Positions 1 through 61,284 of a DNA stretch of 64,000 nucleotides are shown piece by piece. The first letter of the stretch is position 1. The number at the start of each line of letters is the position of its first letter. The notes beneath the pieces were generated by a model, which saw only the letters and a list, made by a program, of their open reading frames with translations, had not been told where the DNA came from and searched no databases. Where the stretch lies: assembly GCA_012932295.1 (NCBI GenBank), contig JAAONU010000013.1, positions 45,646,627 through 45,710,626 on the forward strand, given 5' to 3'. This DNA is from Cyclina sinensis (taxonomy: Eukaryota > Mollusca > Bivalvia > Venerida > Veneridae). The translations under genes were made by a program, and so were the position numbers.

Positions 1-449
1 CCTCGAGATAACATCTCATCCAAAAAACAATTAGAAATGCCAGTGGAGGAGAGAGAAGTCGAACTCACGATCCCATGATTACATGTCCTGCGTGCTCCCA
101 TTGACAACTGATACGTCCCCTTCCTGGCGCAATTATTAGAGTTTGAATCCAAACACAGATAGGTGTGCACGCGACCGCAACAGTATATAGATGGTAGTAC
201 TGAAAGAAAACATGGATGAATGGACCGCCTTCAGAGATACCTTTGGGTAGGTCGTGTAATTCTGATTTTGAGAATATGAAATTCAGATTGAAAAGGGCAT
301 ATCATAAAGATTTTAGAGCAAAATGTAATAACTAAGCTTTCCTCTGAAAGCTCAAGCATACTGTACGTATCTTATCATAGAAAAATTAAATGAGGACTCT
401 AAGTATTTATGTTTGTTTAATTGTATTGTAAATTACGGTAAGTATATGT

Positions 450-780
450 CTAAGGACCGCATTGGAAATAAGCCTTCGGGCTTTCATGGGCAATCCGAGG
501 TTATTTCACACTACTATATACATGCTTTTGCTTACATAATTACATATTAAATACTTCTTATCTAGTCAAACGCAAATTAAGTATACAGTTAGCCTTGTTT
601 TAGCTCTAAAATTGGTGTCTTTCAAGTAAGCTTACTGTGATACAGCTATTTTTGACAAACTACCAAAGTACTTTTTAACAAATTGTTTATCTACTTTTTA
701 CATCGATGTTTGTATAAGTGTATTTATTGTGTATATGTGTGTTTTAACCTAAATAAATATCAATCATCAATCAATCAATC
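450..780 (+). mobile_element. Possible 3' tail of a non-LTR retrotransposon
   Basis: AAGGACCGCATTGGAAATAA is followed by a small hairpin (AAGCCTTCGGGCTT) and GGGCAATCC, then an AATAAA near 751 and a TCAA microsatellite tail ending about 780. This arrangement resembles 3' ends of LINE-type elements in marine invertebrates. No reverse transcriptase sequence is present, so it would be a 5'-truncated copy. Confidence 0.45.
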
Positions 781-1476
781 ACAGAACATTCAATCAAAAT
801 ATATGACAAAAGTATGTTATTTCACATAATCTTAGATAAGGATAGATTTTTTTCGGAATGTTTTCAACTAACTTTTTTTACAAGTTGCCAACAAGTTTCA
901 GAGATGCACAACCATAAAGTTAAAGGAAGCTCTCCTAAATCATAAAATTGTTATAAACGCACTGAGAGGCAGACAGCACAAATAATATGTGTTTGTATTA
1001 CTTTCTAATGGAAGTTTACAAATTAATTTAAAAGATTTTTATTCTTATACTGTTCTGAAAATTTCAGCAAAATACAACTGAAGTTTACCTTGCAATTTTA
1101 GAAGAAGAGAATGGTTTCTGAAACACCGATATACAATTTCCATGTATCTTTTTATGTTTAAAAGTGATTTGAAAATTAGGTTTAAAAAATTAAGCGAAAA
1201 TATTCCTGTCTTATTCCATTATAATGTGAAGTTTCAACACCAAAGCTAATACATAACATATAAAATAAAAACATCGCGGAAGTGTGGATCGAATAGCCTT
1301 CAGTTGAACACAAAATAATGAAATTGAGTACTCTTCAGTTAGTTGTATTAGACTCATTTATTTTACATCGATTGCGATACAAGTTCTTACAGCTCAGATT
1401 CATCATGCTCGATGACTGCTTCCTGGGTTCCATACCAGTATTTGCGCAGCTTGGGGGAATGTGAAGATCGTGAGAG

Positions 1477-1556
1477 AATCTCGCCTCTGACGGGATTCGA
1501 ACCAGCGGCCTTCGGATCCGGAGCCCTGCGTTCTACTCCTGGACCACGGTGCCTCC
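1477..1556 (-). repeat. tRNA-Arg-like sequence, SINE head or tRNA pseudogene
   Basis: On the minus strand, a box A (TGGTCCAGGAG) and box B (GGTTCGAATCC) lie at tRNA spacing, with an anticodon loop reading CCG (Arg). The acceptor arms pair at only about 4 of 7 positions, so it is not an intact tRNA. A GCCACGGTGCCTCCTC segment is duplicated beside it. A tRNA-derived SINE fragment is most likely. Confidence 0.5.
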
Positions 1557-3595
1557 TCAGGGCCACGGTGCCTCCTCTTCAGTTAAGAGGTTCATCATTA
1601 CACTCCCACAACCTAATATTATATAGAGAATTGCTTCAGCTATGTTCCATGGTTGTTTTAAGGTGTTAATTATCAAAAGATAATCGTGAAAAGATTGAAT
1701 CCTACTAGGTCCTGGCGAATTCTTATTCTGTCATACATTTTTTTATAGACCAGTGCAGAACTATGAACGGTATATATCAACTGTATATTAGGCATGCTTG
1801 GTTTTACCAATTAACGATTAAATTCTTTAACTATTTCCACTATTTAATAGGTTATATGATCACTATATCTAAGAATGGCACAGAACTATAAATGGCATGG
1901 AAAATATCGACAGCTATTGCAAATATATAAAGAATTTTGCTTTTGAAGAATACATATTTAAAATAAGTAATAATGATCTAAGAAAATGGTTTGAAAACAG
2001 GCGGATATCATAACAAACACATGAACAATAAGCCGACTCTGTAGATTATATGACAAAATTATGGATTTCTATTCCTTCTTTGTAATACTGAATATAAAGA
2101 TATAGTAAATAAGCGTTAGTTAGTCAGTGCTCACATTACACATTACAGAAATTCAATAAACTGATGTCAATAATAAACAGTAAATTACTAGCTAACAAAT
2201 CAAAATATATTGAATAGCTGATGGAAGAAACTGGAATATTTCAAATTTAGAACGTGCTTTAATTTGCATATTCTGTATTTATAAACAGTAAGATAAGATA
2301 AGTTTTGATTTTCAGTCGGGAAGGCAAATAACATAACGAACCCCTGTATTGGCTTTTGAACCGACATTAAACGTTTAGTATGTCTAGTTTGGTAAGAAGG
2401 GGTAGCAAAACAACTGTAAAGGAGAATACATGTAGAAGCAAATTGAAAGCGTATAATACTAGGAAATACATACAATGTGATACAGATTTTAATAAAAAAC
2501 ATACAACGGGGAGTTAATAGTGTATGTTTGTTTTCATTTTTTACTATTGTATATTTATTCATTGCTTCTTGTATAATGTGTTCTGTTTATTCTTTCTTTC
2601 TTCCTTTAATGACTTCGATCAAAACAGATCATTATGTCATATTCTTGTCAGTAGCCAAAGGAATAAATAATGCAATCAAACAGTAATAAAATATTTCGAA
2701 ATTTCATAGCTCATATGAGCTGTTTGCCTCTGCCATTAGCGTAAATATATTAGAAAAGTGACTCATTTCCGGCGCATAACACTTTAAAATATAGTTATAC
2801 AAATCAACACTCAATATTCCAGGATGTTTAGGAGAATTACATAAAATTGAGATTTGAAATGTTGTAACAAAATGTTTTAGGTCTTTGAGGGAAACTATCT
2901 TCATTGTATAATTCTTAGTTATTGCAATTCATAGTTGATATTTATACGCGTTCTTGCACTAATTTCGTTAACGCTAAAGATTATTTTGTGTATTGAAGAG
3001 AAGCGGAGGAAGAAAATACTGTTGGAATTTTACGACGCTTTGTTAAAGAGACAGTTTAGTTCAAATCATGTAGATATTTACTTGGATATTTTCATTTCGA
3101 ATATCGTAAAGAGAAACCACAAATGGTCCGTATTTCAGTAAACACCGTGAAGAGGAAATTAGATCAACATGACATGACCGAGATCAGCGTGAAAGTTTAA
3201 AGAAACTGACTTTACTCATAGCTTTATTCGGAGAACTTGTTTTCAAATGTTGTGTGGTTGATATAATGTGAACTGTCAGTTTAATAGCTTAGTAATACCA
3301 AAACACAAATCATTGTCGTTGTGATAGAGATGTAAGAGACGACAAAATTGTATCCTAACTGTCCCTGTCTGTCATTTATTGATTTCTGGATTTGACAGGA
3401 TTTCTGTTTTGATTTATATTGTACATTGTCAGGTCTCTTTGAGACATGTTCCAAACAATAATGGAACACAAGTTGGCACAGGAGTTTAAAAGTTTCATAT
3501 GTACTTTTGTATTTTGATAGGTAGTTAACCTGATTCAGTTTCAGGTGACTTACCTTGTAAATATAAGAATTTGTTTTGAAGCTTTCATTTTAAGA

Positions 3596-52998
<49,403 letters not shown>

Positions 52999-53658
52999 TG
53001 ATATCTTCAGATGAACGTATATATAGCACTACAGGTCTTTCATGCTAGGATATCTAGTAATTACAAGTATTCAGAAAGTAGACATAGATGCAACAAAATG
53101 CAAATGAAGTTAATAAGGGTGGTAAATGATGTAAGAAGATATGGGAGTAGGTGTTAAATGTGAATTAGTGTGAGTGATTGGTTTAAAGAGATTAGACTAA
53201 GCATGGTGCTCTGCTTCATTGAAAAATATGCTGTGTCTAACAATAGAAGTGTCTTTCCAGGATTAAATCCCGACACAGAGTACTATTTTTCAAATGAACC
53301 AAACTGAACAAAGTCTGCATTTTTAGTGTAAATCTGTCTGTGTCTTCGCTGAGAAGTGACAAAACATGGACAGCTACAAATGTGTCAGTGATTTTTTTTC
53401 ACTGTATGATGTGATCAAATGGTTCTATGTATGGGAGTAGAAAAAAACATGTACAGTTGATTTATCTAAAATATTTCATCAAGTGTGATATATAATTTAA
53501 TTGCTTGATTGATTGTCCCAACTTGTGCCATTTGCAAAAGTTAGAGTTCTCTTTATAATATAAGTTACAAATCTGCTTCTATACCAAGCAGTCAGAAACG
53601 TGAAAGCACCAAGATTTTTCTTTTACCAGCATTAAGGATCTTTTCTATGTTAAATAAA
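52999..53658 (+). promoter_or_regulatory. WNK 3' untranslated region up to first plausible polyadenylation signal
   Basis: AT-rich non-coding sequence after the WNK stop. The first clear AATAAA is at 53653-53658. The true transcript end may be further downstream, as WNK transcripts often have long 3' ends; RNA reads would decide. Confidence 0.4.
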
Positions 53659-54647
53659 AAACGAAGTATAAACTTTGATAGAAACATGTTTTGAAATATC
53701 AGATTGAACATTTTCCTTCAATTTTTTGTTCAGACACTTAAAAAGCACAAAGCTAAGTTTGAAATATTGCAGCATACACTGTTGTATTGTGAGTGACAGA
53801 CAGCTAGACTGTATTATCAAAGCATTGAAAAAGGTCTGTGCTTCTAATGTCTTTGAATGGTGAGGAAAAATTGAGTCACAGTAATAAGATGTTTCATAAT
53901 CATTTGAATACAAGATGTTAAATTTTATAATTTCAAAAATGGTTTGCACAAAGAATGCATTTTTTGAAGTGACCACTATTTATTAATTGTGGTAAGTAAA
54001 AATTCATCATCAGGTTCAGTTGGTATTCAAGTGTTTTTTATCTGTATTGTGTACTGATAACTTGTAATGCAACCATTTACTGTTTAGACATGGGGATGAT
54101 ATAGCTAGTTGTTCAAAATATGCCTTGGTTCAGGTTTATCCTGTACTGACGAGCTGAGTAATCTGCATGGATGGAAGCTGGTAAATAACTGGATTGAACT
54201 TGTGTGTTATATTAAGTCTTAATATTTGTTGAACATTTCATGAAAGTATGTTTATGTAAATAATTGAATAATAATGAAATCAGCATTGAAACTTGAACAA
54301 TTGAAAGACTAGTTATATATATATATATTGTATTACACTGGTTTTTCTTTTTTTATCTCCTTTTTTTAAACTTTGATATATGAAAAAAGTGCTAATAGAA
54401 ACTTACTTTATTAAACTTACTTTGAAATTTTGGAGATTTAAATATTCTGTCTATATTTTTTGTTAAGTTGGCATTTCATTCTTGAAATCAGAAATACAAT
54501 TATACAATGGTGAAGTGTTATTATAAAGAAAATACATGTAGCTTTATATTTAGGTGGTCAGACAGAAGGCAATTGTTTATATAAGTGTATATTGCTTTTT
54601 TTTCCAAACCACATGTAATTTATATGTTAAATTTTCACTATTCTCAA

Positions 54648-54985
54648 AAACCTGTTGGTGAATCTTGGTACAGCACTGTGCTTGGTGAAGTTTGGTACAG
54701 TACTGTGCTTGGTACAACACTGAGCTGACAAAGCTTGGTAGAAATGTGAGCTTGGTGAAGCATGGTACAGCACTGCATCATGAAGCTTGATACAACAATG
54801 CCTGGTGAAGCTTGGTACAGCACTGTGCTTGGTGAAGCATGGTACAACAATGCCTCATGAAGCTTGGTACAGCCCTGTGCTTGGTGAAGCATGGTACAAC
54901 AATGCCTCATGAAGCTTGGTACAGCACTGTGCTTGGTGAAGCATGGTACAACAATGCCTCATGAAGCTCTGTACAGCACTGTGCT
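54648..54985. repeat. 52-bp tandem array (CTTGGTACAGCACTGTG)
   Basis: About six units, each made of two related halves: GAAGCATGGTACAACAATGC and GAAGCTTGGTACAGCACTGT. In the regular part, starts at 54834 and 54886 give a 52-bp period; earlier units are more diverged. Non-coding. Confidence 0.8.
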
Positions 54986-55897
54986 TATTTTTTGTGTTTG
55001 TGCTTTCAGTTTATACCACAGTCATTTAACCATGTTCTACTGTTAAACTATTTTCATATTGCACTCCGACTCATTTTAGAAATTTGGTAACATTGAAAAG
55101 TGTATAAGTCAATTTGAAAAACTTACAGGGCAAGGTGTAATACTTGGAATTAGTCATAAGCTTAACTACATTCTGAATCTGATATTTTATCTAACTGTTT
55201 TGTATTTCTGTTATCTTTATTGAGCACCTGCTACAAACATGTTTAGGGCTGTATAAAATGTATTATTCTGCAAATGGTGCTTTCTCTGAAAGCTCATCTC
55301 AGCATAAACCAATAATTTTTGTCCACTTTGCTGAGTGAGATTTTATATTTCTGGTGTATGCAAGACAGTAGTGACTATGTTATCGTAAAGAATGACTGAC
55401 TAAAGACAAAATGCATGTACTGTAAATGAAATGTGGTAAATGTCTAAATTTATTATTAATTGTCAAGTTAATTGCTCAAAATTTTCTTTTCTTTTGTGAA
55501 ATTACCTCTTTGTGTGCAATATATGAATACGACTGGCTAAAGTAACTGGAATGATTTGTCCATATTTTATGATACAGACTAAACTTATCTTCAGCATTAC
55601 AAGATTTAAAAATAAGCTAAGTGTCTCTCTAGTCTTAACTGATAGGTGGTCTGTCTGTCTTCGTATTTACTTGAAGTTTTGGTGTCTGTAAAGGCTTCTT
55701 ACATTCAAGGTTATTTTTTCTTACTTCAAAATACATGAAGATAATACAGCATTCTAAACTAGTTATATAGTACTATATACATGTAAAGGCTTGATTATCT
55801 AAAACTAGTACATTTTCTCTTGCAAACACAGTAAAAAACCAAATCAGCCTGAGAACCCAGGTGTGTCTTATTCATGTTCTCATCTTACAAATTAAAC

Positions 55898-56173
55898 ATG
55901 TTTGGTAATAACATCTTTTTGTTCCCATCTACAGAGTGTAGTACCCAGATCAAGTTTGGTAATAACATCTTTATGTTCCCATCTACAGAGTGTAGTACCC
56001 AGATCAAGTTTGGTAATAACATCTTTTTGTTCCCATCTACAGAATGTAGTACCCAAATCAAGTTTGGTAATAACATCTTTTTGTTCCCATCTACAGAGTG
56101 TAGTACCCAGATCAAGTTTGGTAATAACATCTTTTTGTTCCCATCTACAGAATGTAGTACCCAAATCAAGTTT
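55898..56173. repeat. 54-bp tandem array, five units
   Basis: Five near-identical head-to-tail units (TTTGGTAATAACATCTTTTT, then GTTCCCATCTACAGA and a TGTAGTACCCAGATCAAG end). Because 54 is a multiple of three and the unit lacks stops in several frames, repetitive open frames appear on both strands; these are not evidence of genes. Confidence 0.9.
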
Positions 56174-56751
56174 GCAAGTAATAGTATTACACTTCAACAT
56201 AGTTTTTCTATTTATTTGTGGATTGCGTGCACCTTTTGTTTTATATATTTTCATAATATTGAAATGTTATAGAAGTCAAACAAATGGAGTCTGTGCAATG
56301 TTATTGTATGCCACCAAAGATACTGTGATGATAGTTCTTTGTTTTGCCTTAGTCATACTGCTTAAATATGTGTGCCAGACATTCAAGTATAAATGCATAA
56401 TTGAGAAAAAAAAAGCATAATTGAAAAGTCTCTTGTAGCAGTTGTCAGCAGTTACCTTTGTTATGTTACATGTTATTTTCATGAATTAAGACTTGTGTCA
56501 GATTCATAGATTGCACAGAGAATTGGAGAAGTCTGGCTTCCTTAAACTCCAAAATGATGTCACCAGAAAAATGATTAAAGAATCCACAACTTTTTGATAT
56601 TTTTTTAATCATTTTATAAGCAATTAATAGATATTCATATTTAATTTTGATGAAACAGAAAAAGAAAGAAAAAACCTTTGCCAGAAAATGCAATCTGAAA
56701 TGAAAATGTACAGTGTACATTTTTTTATAGTTTGGTACACATTTTGTTTTT

Positions 56752-57310
56752 AGCTCACCTGGCACAAAGTGCCAGGTTGAGCTTTAAGTATGCTATTTTG
56801 TTCGTCCATCGTCAGTTCACATTTTGAGGCTACAATTTTAATTTGATCTTGATGAAACTTATCAGAATGTTAGCTTCAGTAAAATTGCAGACAAGTTTGA
56901 AACTTGGTAACGTGGTCAAAAACTAGGTCACTGGATTAGATCATTCTAAAATCTATTTTTCACTGTAGAAACCATATTTGATCAGATCTCCCTGAAATTT
57001 GGCTTGATTATTCATCTCAAGAAGTCCTTCGAGAAGTACAAAATCTGGGTCTTGCGGGGTCGCAGACTTGGTCACTGGGTAAAATCATAGGAAAACGAAT
57101 GATAAATTAGTCAGACTGTTTGCTGGCTAATTCAAAAGTAGGTCATAGAAAAGTCTTTTTAATATTCTTCAGGTCATTTTTGTAACACAATCTTAATAAT
57201 AAGTGGTCAAACTGTTTGTTTTTAGCAAAAGCTTGCCGGCAATGTATTCTTTTAAACCTCATACCACACATTTCAGGTGAGCAACCCAGGGCCACTTGGC
57301 CCTCTTGTTT
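56752..57310 (+). mobile_element. AGCTCACCTG-family element, copy D
   Basis: Starts AGCTCACCTGGCACAAAGTG with hairpin partner CCAGGTTGAGCT and ends CAGGTGAGCAACCCAGGGCC, then ACTTGGCCCTCTTGTTTAG. Short (560 bp), without a clear tandem array. Non-coding. Confidence 0.7.
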
Positions 57311-58970
57311 AGAAAGTTAACACTGGCAGGTTATGATGTCTTTAACCCTGATACATCTTAGCGGAAGCTGACTGTACTGTTTTATAAATGAACCAGGTCA
57401 AAGGTCAAGTTTATTCTTGATGCCATGATCCAGGACAAACAGCTTGAATAATGGGTACATAAAACATTGACTTACATACAGGCATCATACTACATCAGTT
57501 TCTTTGTCATCCTGAAAGCAAACTCATTCATAGGTCATTAATTCATGTGAATGATATTTTTTTTTTTACTTGCTTGGTCATTCCACAAATATTTTCCAAG
57601 GTCTATACAGTAGACGACATTGAATTTGTTCTGTTAACTGAATGCTTCAGATAGGATATCACATTGTAGAACTATGATGAGCTTGTTTAGTGTCACACTG
57701 TATATTAAGTGTATTCTCTGTTAAGAATATGCTTGCAAATTAGAGCAAAGGGCTTGTTTTTAGAAAGAACTGTTTTTGTACATAGTTTTTCTGAAGCTTT
57801 GAACCTCTGTCAAATGTACAAGGCAGTGTCATAGATAATCATAAATTGGAGACCAGCTTCACATGTCTTTTAACATCACTGGAATGGTACATCATTCCTG
57901 TACACATGATTTAGAGATTTTGCAGACTATGCCATGGTATCATACAGCGCCCAGGAACGGTGACAACCAGGGGCAGCAAACAGCTACACTCATAACTAAA
58001 TGGTTAGGTATTGAGAATAAAGCATGTGGCTTCAGTAATTGCAGAGTTACAGTCCTTTATCAAAATGTGACATATAGGGCATGGTCTCTCTCATTTCAGC
58101 TTTGGCACTGGTGTTCAGTTTGCTCCTAGATTTATCACTAAGAAATTTGGAATTATTTAACAATTCTGCATGGATAAGCTTGTCTTCAAGGAACATTTTT
58201 GCATTTTAGGAATGATGCCATGCAGTATGGACCCAGTCCCTCATGAATAATTCATACTTCTTCCACAGTAAACTGTTGGTAATGAAAATTAGTACACTAG
58301 ACAAAATTCACCCAGATCCATAAATAATAAATAATAAAACATTATGTAAAGTTTCTTAACTTGCTTTCTGTCAAGCAAATTCATACAATAGGGAATTACA
58401 ACTTTAACATATATAAAGAATTTTATGGAACTTAAGATATTCCTGTCTTGTCAGTGTTAGGAATTTCCAAAGGGATGACTGTTTTGTTTCAGATCTGTAT
58501 TGAATTTTGTTTTATGTTTTGTTGCTATTGTGATACTTTGCGATATGAGATTGACATTTTGAACTTGTAGCTGTGTGTATTCTACTAAATACCACTATTT
58601 CTTCAGTCTGTATGTGGTCCACAGGACTACTGAAACTTAAAAAAAAAACGAGCATACTTTTAAATAAAAGGAGTGCTACAAGATGAATAATTTGTTGTTT
58701 TTGAATACAGTGTGAACATAATTTATCCTACTGAATAGTTATATAATGACTTGCTAACTTGAACATATCCATGTCCAAAATTACCAAGACACATGGCAGT
58801 CATGATAAATGGTGAAATGTTCAGAAATTCTGTAATTTACAAATAACTTGTACTCCTTGTAGTACTTCTTATTGAAACTGCATATGTATCTTCCAGTATT
58901 TTAACTAATTTTTTACCGAGTCTATTGAAAAAGGATTCTTACCAAATACCAACATCCCTTATCAGTTTTT

Positions 58971-59565
58971 AGCTTACCTCGGCACAACGGCCTGTTTTTG
59001 TGATCACCGAGTGTTGATAGTTCAAGATTTACTTCAAGTGACATGTCCTAAACTATTTTGTTAAGAGTTGGTGAACTGGAGGGATGCTTCTTATAGGTAG
59101 CTCAGAATTCTATTGCATGCAGAGCAAGAGTTGTAATGGAACTATATTGAAAATGCTTCCATGAAGCATTGCCTAGTGGACTTAGGTTGTTTAAACTTTG
59201 CACCTGGAGTCATTGATTATTGGCTCTACATATTTAATCAGACGCTTTGCATACACTTGTACATACAAACTTCAAAAAATCTTCTTGTGAGACTGTAAGA
59301 CTGAGACTTCTAATGTTGGTATCTAGCATGGTCTTGTGAACTAGTAAGATTGTTGGAGTCATTATTGGCTCAACCACAGGGGTCTTATATTTAGGGTGTC
59401 CTGTCTGAAACCACAAAGCCCAGAGTGATCTTAAAATCTCCATGAAAGCATTATTTGGGAAACTTTTGCCAAGATTGCTCAAATTTTGCCCCTGCAGTCA
59501 TTATTGATTCCACCACAGGGGTCTTATATTTTGTATAGACACAGCTCGTCAGAAACTTCTGAAAT
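58971..59565 (+). mobile_element. AGCTCACCTG-family element, copy E (truncated)
   Basis: Degraded 5' end AGCTTACCTCGGCACAACGG and body units (CTTCAAAAAATCTTCTTGTG, CCACAGGGGTCTTATAT) shared with copies A and C. The typical CCCTCTTGTTT end is missing. Confidence 0.5.
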
Positions 59566-59727
59566 TTGGAATGGATCCGGGTCTTGACCTTTCTTTTAAT
59601 TTTAATAATAAATCCATAACATTACAGTGGATGCTTCTTCAGATGAGAGATTTAGGGCCTTCATTGCACCCCCAACCCCTGTTTACCAAAACATGTGGCA
59701 AACCCACTAACCAAGTCCAGAAATATA

Positions 59728-61284
59728 CTACTCAAAATTTGATAGGGATCACTTGTAAGAATGTGTATATTTACTACATAAGGTTGAAAGGTTACATTTT
59801 TTGTTGTGATCATACGACAACAGTTTGGTACCAAAAAATGAGTAAGTCTGTAAACCGTTGAAGCATGACAGAGGCTTAGCCCGGGGAGAGGCACAATAGG
59901 ATAACACAGACAGGAGATGAAATGGAACTTTTTGGAAAAATCAAGTCTATGGCCTGAATTTTGCTTTAATATCGCGTGTGGTGTCCGTTTGCTTGGATTA
60001 CTGCTCTGCACCGCCTTCTCATGCTGTTAATGAGTCTCCAGATGCTTTGTTTTGGGAGTCAAGCCCACCCGTCCAGAAGGGCCTGCTGTAGCCCAGGGAC
60101 CGTGGTCGGCTGGACTGGGCGAGCAGATATTGCAGTCTGCAGCATGTCCCAGGCGTGCTCTATTGGATTGAGGTCTGGAGACCTTGCTGGCCAGTCCATT
60201 CTCTTTATGGCTGCTGCCTCCGGGTACTCGTCGGTGACCCTTGCCCTGTGAGGCCGGGCGTTGTCGTCCATTAAAATGAACTCAGGCCCTAGCACCAGCG
60301 TACGGACGAACGTACACATCTAAGATCTCATTGATGTATCGCACAGCCGTCAATGTGCCCTTTTGAACAATGTGCAGGTCCGTTCTTCCCTGCATGATAA
60401 TGCCCGCCCACACCATGACCCAGCCCCCGCCATGACGGTCATGGATAGCAACACATACGGGTGCCAAACGCTCATTGCCGGATCTCCATACCCGCACTCG
60501 CCTATCAGTGAAGTCCACACAAATCTAGACTCGTCAGTGAACAGTACTGGGATCCAGTGATGCAGCGTCCACCTGGCGTGATCGCGGGCCTATTGAAGAC
60601 GTGCCTGGATGTGGTTTCGCGCCATTTGGATTCGGATTGCTGGCCTTCTAGCCCTCATGCCAGCTGTATGAAGACGGTTCCTGATGGTTTGAGTGGAAAG
60701 TCTTACACCAGTGGCATTCTGGAAGTCATTTTGGAGGGCAGTAGCGGTAACAAATCGCTGACGTCACGCTTGAACGACAATAAACCGGTCCTCACGCTGA
60801 GTTGTGGACCTCTGACGCCCTCCGCCATGCCTATGCGTGACATGACCGTAAGTTTGAAACCGTCGCCACATCCTGGCAACGGTGCTCTGGGACACCCCAA
60901 GGACACCTGCCACGTGCCGTTGGGAACACCCAGCCTCAAGCATCCCTACCCCCTATTCATCTCCTCATCGTCAATACGCCGTCTTTGTCGTAGATTTGCC
61001 ATGACCAGTGCTAGGTTCGATATAAACGTTACCATGCACAAGCGAAGTCTGAATAAAACGGATGTGTACATGAAGGTACATGCCCGCGCTGCACCACTTT
61101 TCCAGGGTTATCGCTTTTCCCGTGCATCTCGAGCCATGTACAGGTAAACAATCAAAATCTGCTGGACAGGTCGGCTTTGCCATATGAATAAACTACATGT
61201 ATGAGAAAAAAATCAGTTATCTTGAGGTTATCATTAAAAAGATATTTAAGAAATAAAGAGTGATCCCTATCAAATTTTGAGTAG
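59728..61284 (-). mobile_element. Tc1/mariner-type transposon, complete ends, dead transposase
   Basis: CTACTCAAAATTTGATAGGG begins a 26-bp TIR at 59728-59753 whose exact reverse complement is 61259-61284; TA lies on both sides. It encloses a minus-strand transposase pseudogene. The coding part is clearly richer in GC than the surrounding AT-rich DNA, which fits arrival from elsewhere or preserved ancestral composition. 1557 bp, a normal length for this group. Confidence 0.88.
59966..61002 (-). pseudogene. Tc1-like DD34E transposase, broken by stops and frameshifts
   Basis: Read on the minus strand from an ATG at 61002. An N-terminal helix-turn-helix (EAGCSQRHVAGVLGVSQSTV) follows a frameshift near 60946. 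Then come LSTQTIRNRLHTAGMRARRP and the catalytic core: FTDESRF (Asp at 60533-60535), MDDNARPH (Asp at 60263-60265) and RSPDLNPIEHAWD (Glu at 60158-60160). The second Asp and the Glu are 34 residues apart, i.e. DD34E. In-frame stops lie at 60764-60766 (TGA), 60590-60592 (TAG) and 60059-60061 (TGA), and a one-base shift occurs just after FTDESRF near 60518. All three catalytic residues survive, but the protein cannot be made. Confidence 0.88.

Larger units (their letters stand above)
1..3544. other. Upstream region, no gene recognised
   Basis: AT-rich sequence. Apart from the LINE-like tail (450-780) and the tRNA-like fragment (1477-1556), nothing is recognisable. Short open frames such as 2935-3141 have no known domain. 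A 5' untranslated WNK exon and promoter could lie here or further upstream; no convincing promoter motif was seen. Confidence 0.5.
53659..58970. other. Downstream region, no gene recognised
   Basis: AT-rich sequence holding a TA run near 54313-54327, the 52-bp and 54-bp arrays and copy D of the AGCTCACCTG family. Stretches 53659-54645, 54990-55895, 56175-56750 and 57311-58970 show nothing recognisable. Parts may be WNK 3' untranslated sequence. Confidence 0.6.

Noticed and set aside
1412..1669. 85-codon frame upstream of WNK
   Set aside because: It overlaps the antisense of the tRNA-like SINE fragment; the residues GFEPAAF come from the box B region.
2935..3141. Small plus-strand frame with a hydrophobic start
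   Set aside because: The apparent start is not ATG, no family is recognised and the region has no coding signal; could be chance.
3545..3595. GTG at 3545 as translation start
   Set aside because: GTG is not a usual start in animals; it directly follows a CAG that looks like a splice acceptor, and an ATG with A at -3 lies at 3596.
55874..56420. Several 90-170 codon frames on both strands
   Set aside because: All arise from the 54-bp tandem unit, whose length is a multiple of three; no domain or splice context.
60557..61147. Plus-strand open frame of 196 codons
   Set aside because: It is the antisense of the Tc1-type transposase pseudogene; only the minus strand shows family motifs.
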